A stretch of 34,951 bases of DNA from an uncultured Collinsella sp. (GCA_958405195.1 CATYDM010000019.1:1-34951); one strand, 5' to 3'. Counted from the first letter of the stretch, positions 9,309-18,344 are shown. Notes: a model not told the origin generated them from the sequence alone. Numbers and translations: made by a program.

Positions 9309-9330
9309 TAAGGGGCCTCCGGGCCCCTTA
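9309..9330 (+). terminator. Hairpin after pncC
   Basis: TAAGGGGCC at 9309-9317 pairs perfectly with GGCCCCTTA at 9322-9330 around a TCCG loop. TTTT precedes the hairpin, while the downstream side (ATTGTGG) lacks a clear T-run on the plus strand. It is well placed to end the rnj-to-pncC unit and to insulate recA. Confidence 0.65.
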
Positions 9331-9498
9331 ATTGTGGAGATAGGGACCTCTGACAAATTTAGCGTTTGTGCTGGTTATAGATGTATTCTCGCCTTCTTTG
9401 CTCTTATTTGGCCCTTTGTGGTCAAGCATTTGGTCAGTGTTTGGTCGGCGTTTGGTTTGGTTTTGGAAAGACTGCCTGCATATGATTGGCCTGAACGG

Positions 9499-9527
9499 TT
9501 GACCACGAACAGCCGTTCGTTTATTAT
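9499..9527 (+). promoter_or_regulatory. recA promoter
   Basis: TTGACC at 9499-9504 and TATTAT at 9522-9527 are separated by 17 bases, a near-consensus sigma-A type promoter about 30 bases before the recA start. Confidence 0.75.
9506..9519. promoter_or_regulatory. LexA (SOS) box of recA
   Basis: CGAAC at 9506-9510 and GTTCG at 9515-9519, with a 4-base spacer (AGCC), form a perfect dyad matching the Gram-positive/actinobacterial LexA box CGAAC-N4-GTTCG. It occupies the spacer between the -35 and -10 hexamers, so bound LexA would block RNA polymerase. Confidence 0.85.
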
Positions 9528-9557
9528 CGATGCAGGTTGTTAAGAGGAGGGCTATTC

Positions 9558-10706
9558 ATGGCCAAGAATTCAGGTCCCGTACGTACCGTTCATGCTCGCA
9601 CGACGGGTAAAGAGCGCGATGAGATGATCGCCACCACCAAGGCCGAGATCGAGAAGAAATTCGGCCAGGGTTCCATCATGAGGTACGGCGATGGTGGTCC
9701 CGAGCTCGAGGTCGAGGCCATTCCCACGGGCGCCCTGGCCCTCGATGCCGCGCTGGGTATCGGCGGCGTGCCGCGCGGCCGTATCGTCGAGATTTACGGT
9801 CCTGAGTCCTCCGGTAAGACGACGCTTTCGCTCGAGATCCTGGCCGAGGCCCAGGCAATGGGTGGCGTTGTGGCATTTATCGATGCCGAGCACGCGCTCG
9901 ATCCCACGTATGCCGCACGCATCGGCGTGGATATCGACGAGGTGCTCATTTCCCAGCCCGATACGGGTGAGCAGGCGCTCGAGATCGTTGACATGCTCGT
10001 GCGTTCCGGCGCCATCGATGCCATCGTCGTTGACTCCGTCGCCGCGCTGACCCCGCGTGCCGAGATCGAGGGAGAAATCGGCGACACTACGGTCGGTCTT
10101 CAGGCTCGCCTGATGAGCCAGGCGCTCCGCAAGCTCGCCGGCTCGCTGTCCAAGTCCAACACGACGTGCATCTTCATTAACCAGCTGCGTGAGAAGATCG
10201 GCGTCATGTTCGGCAACCCCGAGACCACGACGGGCGGCCGCGCTCTTAAGTTCTTCTCTTCGGTGCGTATCGACATTCGCCGTATCGACAGCATTAAGCT
10301 AAAGGACGAGGTTATCGGTAACCGCGTGCGCGCCAAGGTCGTTAAGAACAAGGTGGCAGCTCCGTTCCGTTCTGCTGAGTTCGACATCATGTACGGTACG
10401 GGCATCTCTAAGGAGGGCTCGATTCTGGACATGGCTGTCGAGTGCGGCATTTGCAAGAAGATGGGCTCCTGGTTTGCCTATGGCGAGGATAAGCTCGGCA
10501 ACGGTCGCGAGGCCGCCAAGGCGTTCCTGCGCGAACACCCCGATTGTGCCGACGAGATTGAGCATAAGGTCCGCCTTGCCTGTGGACTTGAGTTTGATGA
10601 CGATGCTCCGTCCGAGGTCGAGCTGACCGATCAGCCTGCGCCTGAGGAGTTTGACGAGCTTTACGCCATCGATGGTTCCGCCATGCTCGATGATGACGAC
10701 GAGTAG
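9558..10706 (+). CDS. recA: Recombinase RecA
   Basis: The 382-residue protein is RecA, the ATP-dependent strand-exchange protein and co-protease for LexA cleavage. Walker A GPESSGKTT is at residues 81-89, Walker B is in DAIVVDSVAAL, and the L1/L2 and MAW regions are recognisable (QARLMSQALRKL, FINQLREKIGVMFGNPETTTGG). The acidic C-terminus ends in DDDDE. The in-frame TTG at 9537 is rejected: GAGGAGG at 9544-9550 fits the ATG at 9558. Expression is likely SOS-controlled through the box at 9506-9519. recX follows after 11 bases. Confidence 0.98.
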   Translation: MAKNSGPVRTVHARTTGKERDEMIATTKAEIEKKFGQGSIMRYGDGGPELEVEAIPTGALALDAALGIGGVPRGRIVEIYGPESSGKTTLSLEILAEAQAMGGVVAFIDAEHALDPTYAARIGVDIDEVLISQPDTGEQALEIVDMLVRSGAIDAIVVDSVAALTPRAEIEGEIGDTTVGLQARLMSQALRKLAGSLSKSNTTCIFINQLREKIGVMFGNPETTTGGRALKFFSSVRIDIRRIDSIKLKDEVIGNRVRAKVVKNKVAAPFRSAEFDIMYGTGISKEGSILDMAVECGICKKMGSWFAYGEDKLGNGREAAKAFLREHPDCADEIEHKVRLACGLEFDDDAPSEVELTDQPAPEEFDELYAIDGSAMLDDDDE

Positions 10707-10717
10707 CGGTTACGCTC

Positions 10718-11410
10718 ATGTCGTATACGGTGACCGAGGCCACGGTCGTCTTTCCCGATAAGAAGGCGGCCTCCTCGTTCTCGAGCGGGTATGCGTCCAA
10801 AAAGCCTTGCGCACATATCGATTGTGAGCTTGAGGGCGGTTTTGAGCGGTCCATTTGGATTCCCGTGCGGGTCGCGCGGCTGTATGTCAAAAACCGCCCC
10901 GATCTTCCCTGTGATTGGGACAACTTCCGTGAGGCGGTGCAGCTCATTGAGCGTAAATGTGCACTTACCATGGTGACCGAGATGTTATCGCGCCGCGACC
11001 ATGCGACGGGTGAGGTCCGTGACAAGCTGGCTCGCTACGGCTTTCACCAGCCTGCGATCGATTTCGCCGTCGAGCGCGCCACCGAGTATCGCTTTTTAGA
11101 CGAGAGCCGCTTTTGCTCGTACTTTATCGAGGAACGCAAGCGGCGCGGTTGGGGTCAGCGCAAAATCGAGACCGAACTTAAGCGCCGTCATGTCGTGCTC
11201 GATGACATTCCCGGTTATCCCGAGGATTATTTTGCCGTCGAAGACGATTTGGCGCGTGCGTCAGCCCTGCTCGCCAAGCGGCGTGTTCCAGAGACGTGCG
11301 GATTCGAAAAACTGGTTCGGTTTTTGATGGGCAAGGGCTTCTCGTATCACATCGCCGCCGATGCCGTTAAGGCACGTCTCGATGCCGAATGCGAGGGATG
11401 TGCGCTTTAG
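10718..11410 (+). CDS. recX: Regulatory protein RecX
   Basis: The 230-residue protein is a RecX-family modulator of RecA filaments. The recognisable part starts near residue 85 (ALTMVTEMLSRRDHATGEVRDKLARYGF) and consists of three-helix repeats, including ESRFCSYFIEERKRRGWGQRKIETELKRR and a C-terminal repeat KLVRFLMGKGFSYHIAADAVKARL. The N-terminal 80 residues are less conserved. The position immediately after recA and the lack of an intervening terminator imply a recA-recX transcript under LexA control. Confidence 0.9.
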   Translation: MSYTVTEATVVFPDKKAASSFSSGYASKKPCAHIDCELEGGFERSIWIPVRVARLYVKNRPDLPCDWDNFREAVQLIERKCALTMVTEMLSRRDHATGEVRDKLARYGFHQPAIDFAVERATEYRFLDESRFCSYFIEERKRRGWGQRKIETELKRRHVVLDDIPGYPEDYFAVEDDLARASALLAKRRVPETCGFEKLVRFLMGKGFSYHIAADAVKARLDAECEGCAL

Positions 11411-11424
11411 GCGTATGCGTTTTG

Positions 11425-11467
11425 TGGCCCCGCCGTTCACCGCGTTTTAGCCGCCGTACTGGGGCCA
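11425..11467 (+). terminator. Possible terminator of recA-recX
   Basis: TGGCCCC at 11425-11431 pairs with GGGGCCA at 11461-11467, followed by TTTATTT. The 29-base loop is long, so the call is tentative. Confidence 0.45.
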
Positions 11468-11472
11468 TTTAT

Positions 11473-11501
11473 TTGACAGTTGTTGTGGTTCAACGTACGA
11501 T
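11473..11501 (+). promoter_or_regulatory. Promoter upstream of RNase Y
   Basis: A consensus TTGACA at 11473-11478 and TACGAT at 11496-11501 with a 17-base spacer lie in the 257-base gap between recX and rny. This would give a 5' leader of about 160 bases. Confidence 0.65.
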
Positions 11502-11667
11502 AAACACTGTCATTTGCTTTGTGATATGTGCTCATCTGTGATGAGTTTGTTTATATGTTTATCTGTATCCGACCCGCATAAGCTGCGCCCATATTACTCA
11601 AATGTCGCGAGCCGTTCATAAGGACGGTTCGCTTTGTTGTGTAACGAATCCATAAAAAGGAGTGAGC

Positions 11668-13218
11668 ATGCCTATCATCGCAGCGCTCGTTGGCATCGTT
11701 TTGGGTGCCATCGCCGCCATTGCCTACATGCGCACCGCCAAGCAGGGTAGTCTTCACGAGGCCGACGAAAAGATCCAGTCGGCACACGCACAGGCTGAGT
11801 CCCTGATCGGTGATGCAAAGCGTCAGGCCGAGACCCTCAAAAAAGAGGCTCTGCTCGAGGCTAAAGAGGAGATCATCAAGAACAAGCAGGCCGCCGAGGC
11901 CGAGGACAAGCAGCGTAAGAGCGAGATTCGTACGCTCGAGAACCGCGTGATGCAGCGCGAGGAATCCCTCGATCGCCGCAACGACGCTCTCGACAAGCGC
12001 GAGCATCAGCTGTCCAGTCAGGCCGGTCAGGTCGAGAAGCGCTCCCGTGAGCTCGAGGAACTCTGCGCAAAGCAGACCTCCGAGCTCGAGCGTATCGCCG
12101 ACCTTACCCGCGAGGATGCCCACAAGGAGCTCCTCGATAAGGTTCGCGGCGAGGTCACCCACGAGGCCGCCACGATTATTCGCGAGTCCGAGCAGCAGGT
12201 TCGCGCCGAGTGCCACAAGACCGCCCAGGAGATTCTTTCCCTGGCGATTCAGCGCTGCGCTGCCGACCACGCTGCCGAGGTCACCGTTACCTCCGTGCAC
12301 ATTCCCTCTGATGACCTCAAGGGCCGTATCATCGGTCGCGAGGGTCGCAACATCCGGACCTTCGAGCAGGTTTCCGGCGTCAACCTCGTGATCGACGACA
12401 CGCCCGAGACCGTCGTTCTTTCGAGCTTCGATCCGGTCCGTCGTGAGACCGCCCGTGTTGCTCTGGAGAACCTCATCGCCGACGGCCGCATTCACCCCGC
12501 CCGCATCGAGGAGATGTATCACAAGGCTGCCGACCTGGTTCAGCAGCGCGTGCGCGAGGCTGGCGAGCAAGCTGCATTCGATACCGGCATTCACGACCTG
12601 CACCCCGAGATCGTCAAGACCCTTGGTGCCCTGCGCTACCGTACCTCGTTTGGTCAGAACGTGCTTCAGCACTCCCTCGAAGTCTCTGACCTGTGCGGCG
12701 TGATGGCTTCCGAGCTTGGCCTGGACGTTGTGACCGCCAAGCGCGCCGGCCTGCTGCACGACCTGGGCAAGGCAATCGACCATGACGTCGAGGGGCCGCA
12801 TGCCGTCATCGGCGCTGAGCTTGCCCGCCGTTATGGCGAGAAGCCCGTTATCGTCCACGCTATCGAGGCTCACCATGCCGATGTCGACCCCAACACGGTG
12901 CTCGATGTCCTGGTGCAGGCCGCCGATGCTGTCTCTGCCTCTCGCCCCGGTGCCCGTCGCGAGTCTGCCGAGAACTACATCAAGCGTCTTGAGAAGCTCG
13001 AGGAGATCGCCAACTCTCATGACGGCGTCGAGCGTACGTATGCCATGCAGGCCGGTCGCGAGGTCCACGTCATGGTTCAGCCGGACAAGATCTCCGATGC
13101 CCAGTCCACGGTCCTGGCTCACGATATCGCCCATCAGATCGAGGAAGAGATGGAGTATCCCGGTCAGGTGCGCGTCGTCGTGATTCGCGAGAGCCGCGCT
13201 GTCGATATCGCTAAATAA
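11668..13218 (+). CDS. rny: Ribonuclease Y
   Basis: This 516-residue membrane-anchored endoribonuclease starts mRNA decay. The N-terminus is a membrane helix (PIIAALVGIVLGAIAAIAYM). A long charged coiled coil follows to about residue 200, then a KH RNA-binding domain (VTSVHIPSDDLKGRIIGREGRNIRTFE), and an HD phosphohydrolase domain (VLQHSLEVSDLCGVMA with GLLHDLGKAIDHD). The C-terminus VRVVVIRESRAVDIAK is typical. The ATG at 11668 is preferred over the GTG at 11662 because AAAAGGAG ends at 11662, five bases before it. It follows its own promoter, and the next gene starts two bases after its stop. Confidence 0.96.
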   Translation: MPIIAALVGIVLGAIAAIAYMRTAKQGSLHEADEKIQSAHAQAESLIGDAKRQAETLKKEALLEAKEEIIKNKQAAEAEDKQRKSEIRTLENRVMQREESLDRRNDALDKREHQLSSQAGQVEKRSRELEELCAKQTSELERIADLTREDAHKELLDKVRGEVTHEAATIIRESEQQVRAECHKTAQEILSLAIQRCAADHAAEVTVTSVHIPSDDLKGRIIGREGRNIRTFEQVSGVNLVIDDTPETVVLSSFDPVRRETARVALENLIADGRIHPARIEEMYHKAADLVQQRVREAGEQAAFDTGIHDLHPEIVKTLGALRYRTSFGQNVLQHSLEVSDLCGVMASELGLDVVTAKRAGLLHDLGKAIDHDVEGPHAVIGAELARRYGEKPVIVHAIEAHHADVDPNTVLDVLVQAADAVSASRPGARRESAENYIKRLEKLEEIANSHDGVERTYAMQAGREVHVMVQPDKISDAQSTVLAHDIAHQIEEEMEYPGQVRVVVIRESRAVDIAK

Positions 13219-13219
13219 T

Positions 13220-14305
13220 ATGAGCGACGCGAACGAGCTCATCTCATTTATCGCGTCGAGGTCGGGGGAGGGCAACCTTCGCGTCGAGGAGAACCTTGGC
13301 GAGGGGTATGTCCGCCTCCGCGTTTCGGAGGCCGAGCGGCGCCAGGCAAAGCACGACATTCAGCATGTCGAGGATATCGTCATCGAAATGCTCCGTAATG
13401 CTCGCGATGCCGGCGCCGACAAAGTCTATCTCGCCACGACCAAGGAAGATGGCGTCCGCACGCTTGTCTTTCTGGATAACGGTTCGGGCGTTCCGCAGGA
13501 TATGCAAGAGCGAATCTTCGATGCCCGCGTTACCTCCAAGCTCGAGAGCATGAAGATGGACCGTTGGGGCGTTCACGGTCGTGGCATGGCATTGTTTTCG
13601 ATCAAGCAGAACACCGACGAGGCCCGTGTGGTCACGTCTGGTGTCGATCTTGGCTCGGCCTTTAAGGTGAGCGTTGCGGCCGACCGCCTCAGTGAGCGTG
13701 CCGATCAGTCCAGCTGGCCCCAGGCCGTCAAGGATGAGGACGGACGTTATGTCTGTGCTCACGGCCCGCATAATATTATTCGCGCTGCTTGTGAGTTTGC
13801 GCTCGAGGAGTTGCGTGGTTGCGATGTCTATCTTGGTTCTCCGTCTGAGATTGCCGCGACCCTTTATGCTCAGGCGTCAAGTCGGCTCGATACGTCGCGT
13901 CTCCTGTTCATTGATGACGAGAGCGAGCTTCCGGTTGTCGACCGTTTAGGCCTTGCCTCTGATGCCGAGGACTTTATCCGTATCTGTTCGGGTTTGGGTC
14001 TTGAGATGTCCGAGCGCACGGCCCATCGCATTTTGGCAGGGCAGATTAAGCCCGTTCGCGGTGTGACCGCACGTCTGCTGCGCGAGCGTGATTCGTCCTC
14101 GCATGCGCCGGCTCCTGTCGATCTCGCGAAGGATCGTCGCGGGCTACGTATTGCCAAGGATGACATGGCACAGTTTTCGCGTGCTGTGGAGCGCGACTTT
14201 AATGATCTTGCCGCCCGGTACTATCTCAACCTTTGCGGCGACCCAAAGATTCGTGTTTCGCGTGATCGAATCACTGTGACTTTCGATCTTGCCAAAGAGG
14301 AATAG
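13220..14305 (+). CDS. GHKL-fold ATP-binding protein of unknown role
   Basis: The first 190 residues of this 361-residue protein look like the GHKL (Hsp90/histidine kinase/MutL) ATPase domain. An N-box is seen in HVEDIVIEMLRNARDAGAD, the G1 motif in FLDNGSGVP, and the G2 motif in GVHGRGMALFSI. There is no MutL transducer signature, no histidine-kinase H box and no membrane segment. The rest (about 200-361) is unassigned. The start lies two bases after the rny stop, and a spoVS gene follows, so it is likely co-expressed with RNase Y. ATP binding is supported by motifs. The biological role is unknown. Confidence 0.75.
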   Translation: MSDANELISFIASRSGEGNLRVEENLGEGYVRLRVSEAERRQAKHDIQHVEDIVIEMLRNARDAGADKVYLATTKEDGVRTLVFLDNGSGVPQDMQERIFDARVTSKLESMKMDRWGVHGRGMALFSIKQNTDEARVVTSGVDLGSAFKVSVAADRLSERADQSSWPQAVKDEDGRYVCAHGPHNIIRAACEFALEELRGCDVYLGSPSEIAATLYAQASSRLDTSRLLFIDDESELPVVDRLGLASDAEDFIRICSGLGLEMSERTAHRILAGQIKPVRGVTARLLRERDSSSHAPAPVDLAKDRRGLRIAKDDMAQFSRAVERDFNDLAARYYLNLCGDPKIRVSRDRITVTFDLAKEE

Positions 14306-14379
14306 TGCCTTTACCGAGTCCACTCGGTACGATACAGTTATTGCAGTTAAAACGTACTTTTAAACGCAGGAGTTTCTTC

Positions 14380-14697
14380 ATGGATTGCCTGAAGGTATCA
14401 AGCAAATCATCGCCCGCGTCCGTTGCCGGCGCCATCGCCGGCATGGTCAAGGATGGTGTACCCGTCAACATCCAGTGTGTCGGCGCTGGTGCTGTCAACC
14501 AGGCCATTAAGGCCGTGGCTATCGCGCGCGGTTTTTTGATTCCAACCGGTTTTGATATTTCCTGCGCGCCCGTGTTCTCCGACATCCTCATTAACGGGGA
14601 GTCGCGCACGGCCATCCGCCTTTCTATCTACGTTCACCAGATCAATCGAGCTGCTATGGATAACGTCGTCATGGATGATGTTAAGCCTGTGGCATAG
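14380..14697 (+). CDS. spoVS: Stage V sporulation protein S (Alba-like SpoVS)
   Basis: The 105-residue protein carries the SpoVS sequence KVSSKSSPASVAGAIAGMV, VGAGAVNQAIKAVAIARGF and a C-terminal IRLSIY strand. SpoVS has an Alba-like nucleic-acid-binding fold and, in Bacillus, affects septation and spore coat formation. This organism is not expected to sporulate, so here the role may be RNA or nucleoid binding (inference). The ATG at 14380 has GCAGGAG at 14366-14372. The longer upstream reading frame lacks support. SpoVS next to RNase Y is a known arrangement in Firmicutes. Confidence 0.9.
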   Translation: MDCLKVSSKSSPASVAGAIAGMVKDGVPVNIQCVGAGAVNQAIKAVAIARGFLIPTGFDISCAPVFSDILINGESRTAIRLSIYVHQINRAAMDNVVMDDVKPVA

Positions 14698-14746
14698 CTT
14701 CTGCTTGCCTCGATTCGCCTCCCTTCCATCGTTAGGACTTATGCAC

Positions 14747-16117
14747 ATGGACCAGCGTTCCGTACGCGATATTCTTGCCGGTAAAACCTACTTTATCCGC
14801 ACCTTTGGCTGCCAGATGAATCAGCACGATTCCGAGCGCGTGAGCGGTCTGCTTGACTCGTATGGCTGTCTCATGGCGCTCGATCCCGAGCATGCCGATA
14901 TCGTTGTCTTCATGACATGCTGTGTGCGTGAGGCCGCCGATACTCGCCTGTACGGTCAGTGCAATTCCTGCAAAAGCCTGCCGCCTTCGCCTTCGGGCAA
15001 GCGTGTGGTTGCCGTGGGCGGCTGCATTGCGCAGCGTGATGGCGAGGGCCTGCTCACCAACGTCGATAACGTCAATGTCATCTTTGGCACGCATTCTATC
15101 GCACATGTGGCCGAGCTCATTGCCGAGGCGTTCCTTGACGGCAAGCGTCATATCCGCACCAATGAGCATGAGGATACGGATGCCATGAGCATGCCGTGGC
15201 ATCGCGAGACCCAGTATCACGCCTGGGTGCCCATCATGACGGGCTGCAATAATTTCTGTACCTATTGCATCGTTCCGTACGTGCGCGGTCGCGAAAAGAG
15301 CCGCCCCTTCGAGGAGATTGTCGACGAGGTGACTGGTTTGGTGCGCCAGGGCGTGCGTGAGATTACGCTGCTGGGCCAAAACGTTAACTCATATGGTCGC
15401 GATCTGTTTGGTAAGCCGCGTTTTGCCGATCTGCTGCGTGCCGTGGGCGTTACGGGTGTGGAGCGCATTTTCTTTACGTCTTCGCATCCAAAGGATCTGC
15501 TGCCCGAGACCATCGACGCCATGGCCGAGACGCCTGCCGTTATGCCGCAGCTGCACTTGGCCGTCCAGTCAGGTTCGACGCGGATCCTCAAAGAGATGAA
15601 TCGCCGTTATACACGCGAGGACTATTTGGGCCTGGTCGATCGCATTCGCAACCGCATGCCCGATATCGCACTCTCGACCGACATTATCGTTGGCTTCCCA
15701 GGCGAGACTGAAGAAGACTTTGAGCAGACGCTCTCGCTTGCCGAGACGGTCCGCTATGCCCAGGCCTATACCTTCATCTATTCCAAGCGCGCCGGTACCC
15801 CGGCCGCAGAGATTGACGATCCTACGCCGCATGAGGTTATTCTCGAGCGTTTCAACCGCCTGGTTAAGGTTATCGAGACCACGGCGCACGAGTATAACCA
15901 GGGTGAGCTTCATACTGTGGTGCCGGCGCTCATTGAGGGAACGAGTAAAAAGAACGACGCGGTCCTGCTGGGCAAGAGTCCTAAGAATCAGACCGTGCAT
16001 GCGCCTATTCCCGAGGGTTACAGTATCGATCAGCTTGTTGGCAAGATCGTTGATGTTGACGTTGACGTTGCCAAGACCTGGTATTTGTCCGGCTCCGTTG
16101 TGGGCGAGCCGCGCTAA
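14747..16117 (+). CDS. miaB: tRNA-2-methylthio-N6-dimethylallyladenosine synthase MiaB
   Basis: This 456-residue radical-SAM enzyme adds the methylthio group to i6A37 of tRNAs. Cluster cysteines are C22 (RTFGCQMNQHDSE), C58 or C59 (MTCCVRE) and C93 (GGCIAQR). The radical-SAM motif GCNNFCTYC gives C167, C171 and C174, followed by IVPYVRGREKSRP. A TRAM domain ends the protein. Two starts are possible, ATG 14741 or 14747. AGGA at 14734-14737 is only three bases from the first, so 14747 is preferred. Its stop overlaps the start of miaA (TAATG), which makes the miaB-miaA pathway order direct. Confidence 0.95.
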   Translation: MDQRSVRDILAGKTYFIRTFGCQMNQHDSERVSGLLDSYGCLMALDPEHADIVVFMTCCVREAADTRLYGQCNSCKSLPPSPSGKRVVAVGGCIAQRDGEGLLTNVDNVNVIFGTHSIAHVAELIAEAFLDGKRHIRTNEHEDTDAMSMPWHRETQYHAWVPIMTGCNNFCTYCIVPYVRGREKSRPFEEIVDEVTGLVRQGVREITLLGQNVNSYGRDLFGKPRFADLLRAVGVTGVERIFFTSSHPKDLLPETIDAMAETPAVMPQLHLAVQSGSTRILKEMNRRYTREDYLGLVDRIRNRMPDIALSTDIIVGFPGETEEDFEQTLSLAETVRYAQAYTFIYSKRAGTPAAEIDDPTPHEVILERFNRLVKVIETTAHEYNQGELHTVVPALIEGTSKKNDAVLLGKSPKNQTVHAPIPEGYSIDQLVGKIVDVDVDVAKTWYLSGSVVGEPR

Positions 16118-17055
16118 TGGTTTCTCCCGGGGCAGGTTTTTCCGCCGTTGCGATCGTCGGTCCGACGGCGGTTGGTAAGAGTGATGTTGCCGACCGTTTG
16201 GCCGCTCGTCTTTCGTCTGAAGTGCTGTCGTGCGATGCGATGCAAATCTATCGCGGCATGGACATCGGTACCGCAAAGATGGCGCCCGATGAGTGTACGG
16301 CGCCGCTGCGTCTCGTCGACATTGTAGAGCCGGGTGTGGCATATTCTGCTGCGCTTTATCAGGCTGACGCTCGCGCGCATGTTGAACGTCTCCTTGGTAC
16401 GGGTCGCCTGCCGGTTTTTTGTGGAGGTACGGGGCTGTATCTCAAGGCCGCCCTTGATGAGATGGATTTTCCCTCGGGCGAGCTTGTGGACGATCGTCGC
16501 GCGGGGTATCAGGAACTTGCCGAGCGCATAGGCGAGGAAGCGCTGCACGCGCTGCTTGCCGAGCGTGACCCCGAGTCCGCTGCGGTCATCCATCCCCATA
16601 ATGTTCGTCGCGTGATTCGCGCGCTCGAAATGCACGATGATGGTGTGTCCTACGCGCAGCAAAAGTTGCAGTTTAGTGTTCCGCGCGAGCATTATCATGC
16701 CCTATGGTTTGGTCTGACGCGTAATCGCGAGGTGCTCTACGAGCGCATTAACCTGCGTGTCGATATGATGTTTGAGCAGGGTCTTGTCAATGAGGTCCGC
16801 AGTCTTATGGGGCAGGGGCTGGGAGATGCCCTGACGTCGATGCAGGCAATTGGCTATAAAGAGATCATCGATGCTTTCAATGGCTTGATAAGCATGGATG
16901 AGGCTCGCGAACTCATCAAGATGCGTTCGCGTCGCTATGCCAAACGTCAGCTTTCGTGGTTTAAACGCGATGACCGCATCGTGTGGTTCGATATGGACGA
17001 GTTTACGATCGATGAGGTCGTTGAGGACATCCTGCATCGTATTGAGGCTGCCTAA
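16117..17055 (+). CDS. miaA: tRNA dimethylallyltransferase MiaA
   Basis: The 312-residue enzyme transfers the dimethylallyl group to A37 of tRNAs reading UNN codons, making the substrate of MiaB. The P-loop GPTAVGKSD is at about residues 15-23. The motif SCDAMQIYRGMDIGTAK and the FCGGTGLYLKAALD segment are present. The C-terminal GYKEIIDAFNG and the basic end with RRYAKRQLSWFKRD complete the family pattern. It shares one base with miaB upstream and one with hflX downstream, so the three form a translationally coupled operon. Confidence 0.95.
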   Translation: MVSPGAGFSAVAIVGPTAVGKSDVADRLAARLSSEVLSCDAMQIYRGMDIGTAKMAPDECTAPLRLVDIVEPGVAYSAALYQADARAHVERLLGTGRLPVFCGGTGLYLKAALDEMDFPSGELVDDRRAGYQELAERIGEEALHALLAERDPESAAVIHPHNVRRVIRALEMHDDGVSYAQQKLQFSVPREHYHALWFGLTRNREVLYERINLRVDMMFEQGLVNEVRSLMGQGLGDALTSMQAIGYKEIIDAFNGLISMDEARELIKMRSRRYAKRQLSWFKRDDRIVWFDMDEFTIDEVVEDILHRIEAA

Positions 17056-18344
17056 TGGCCCGTTTCCCCCTTGTTCCCACGGCACCCGAGCCCGAGCGTG
17101 CCATATTAGTTGGTGTTGAGTGGCGCGACAATGCATGGCCGCTCGATCGTTCGCTTGACGAGCTTGAGCGCCTGGCCCATACGGCTGGCGCCCAGTGCGT
17201 GGCGCGTTTGTCACAGCGTCTGGTTAAGCCGTTTCCAAAATCGTTTATCGGTTCCGGTAAGGTTGAAGAGCTGTGCGGCCTGGTGCATCGCATGGATGCC
17301 GATGTCGTTATTTTTGACGACGACCTGACGCCCTCACAGCAATCCTATTTGGAGAAAGCCGTGGGCGAGCCGGTAAAGATTATCGATCGTACAGCACTGA
17401 TCTTGGATATCTTTGGCCTGCATGCTCAGACGCGTGAGGGACGCCTACAGGTACAGCTGGCGCAGCTTCAATATCTGTTGCCTCGTCTGCGTGGCATGTG
17501 GAGCCATCTTGCCAAGGAGCAGACGCGCGGCGGCATCGGTTCGCGCTTTGGCCAGGGTGAAAGCCAGCTCGAGGTCGACCGTCGCCTCATTCGTAATAAG
17601 ATCGCTGCGCTTCGTCGTGAGCTCAAGCAGGTCGAACAGCGTCGCGATGTCCAGTCCAAGAGCCGCATTGAGTCTCCGGCGTTTCGCGTCGCGTTAGCCG
17701 GTTATACCAATGCCGGTAAATCGACGTTGCTCAATCGTCTGACCGGCTCTACGGTACTTTCGCAGGACAAGCTGTTTGCTACGCTCGACCCGACGACGCG
17801 TTCGTATCGCCTGCCCGGCGGTCGCGGCATGACGATTACCGATACCGTCGGCTTTATTCAAAAGCTGCCGCATGGTCTTGTCGATGCCTTTAAATCGACG
17901 CTGTCCGAGGTTTTGGGCGCCGATCTAATTCTAAAAGTCGTAGATGCGTCTGACGAGGACTATGAACGGCAGCTGGAGGCTGTCGACCGCGTGCTTGATG
18001 AGATCGGCGCCGGAGAGCGCCTAACGCTGACCGTATTCAATAAAATCGATCTGCTCGATAGCGTTGATCGATTAAGTTTCCGTCGTCGTTACCCGGAAGC
18101 CGTTTTGTTCTCGGCCCAAACGGGCGAGGGACTCGACGATCTCGTCGAGCGTATTGCTCGTGAGGCGGCTGCCACCGATGTGTTGCTTTCTGCTGATATC
18201 CCGTATCGTGAGGGCGCCCTCATCACGCTGGTGCATGAGCAGGGAACCCTTTTGCACGAGGAATATCTTGAGGACGGCGTTCGTATTGTGGTGAAGTTAC
18301 CGGCCCGTATCGCGCCGCGTCTTGAGCACTATCGTACAGAATAA
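17055..18344 (+). CDS. hflX: GTPase HflX
   Basis: The 429-residue GTPase binds the 50S subunit and rescues or splits stalled ribosomes. The N-terminal domain contains the glycine-rich linker GMWSHLAKEQTRGGIGSRFGQGE region. The G domain has G1 GYTNAGKST at residues 216-224, G3 DTVGFIQKLPH, G4 FNKIDLLD and the G5-like FSAQTGEG. The C-terminal domain is short. The start shares one base with the miaA stop. The last 16 bases overlap the 3' end of the convergent gene at 18329-19033, and no terminator is apparent there. Confidence 0.95.
   Translation: MARFPLVPTAPEPERAILVGVEWRDNAWPLDRSLDELERLAHTAGAQCVARLSQRLVKPFPKSFIGSGKVEELCGLVHRMDADVVIFDDDLTPSQQSYLEKAVGEPVKIIDRTALILDIFGLHAQTREGRLQVQLAQLQYLLPRLRGMWSHLAKEQTRGGIGSRFGQGESQLEVDRRLIRNKIAALRRELKQVEQRRDVQSKSRIESPAFRVALAGYTNAGKSTLLNRLTGSTVLSQDKLFATLDPTTRSYRLPGGRGMTITDTVGFIQKLPHGLVDAFKSTLSEVLGADLILKVVDASDEDYERQLEAVDRVLDEIGAGERLTLTVFNKIDLLDSVDRLSFRRRYPEAVLFSAQTGEGLDDLVERIAREAAATDVLLSADIPYREGALITLVHEQGTLLHEEYLEDGVRIVVKLPARIAPRLEHYRTE

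Noticed and set aside
9334..9543. A 69-residue ORF before recA
   Set aside because: It covers the recA promoter and LexA box; no RBS or family, and composition like a promoter region.
11551..13359. A 602-residue minus-strand ORF
   Set aside because: Antisense to rny; repetitive Leu/Gly/Asp content reflects the coiled-coil coding strand.
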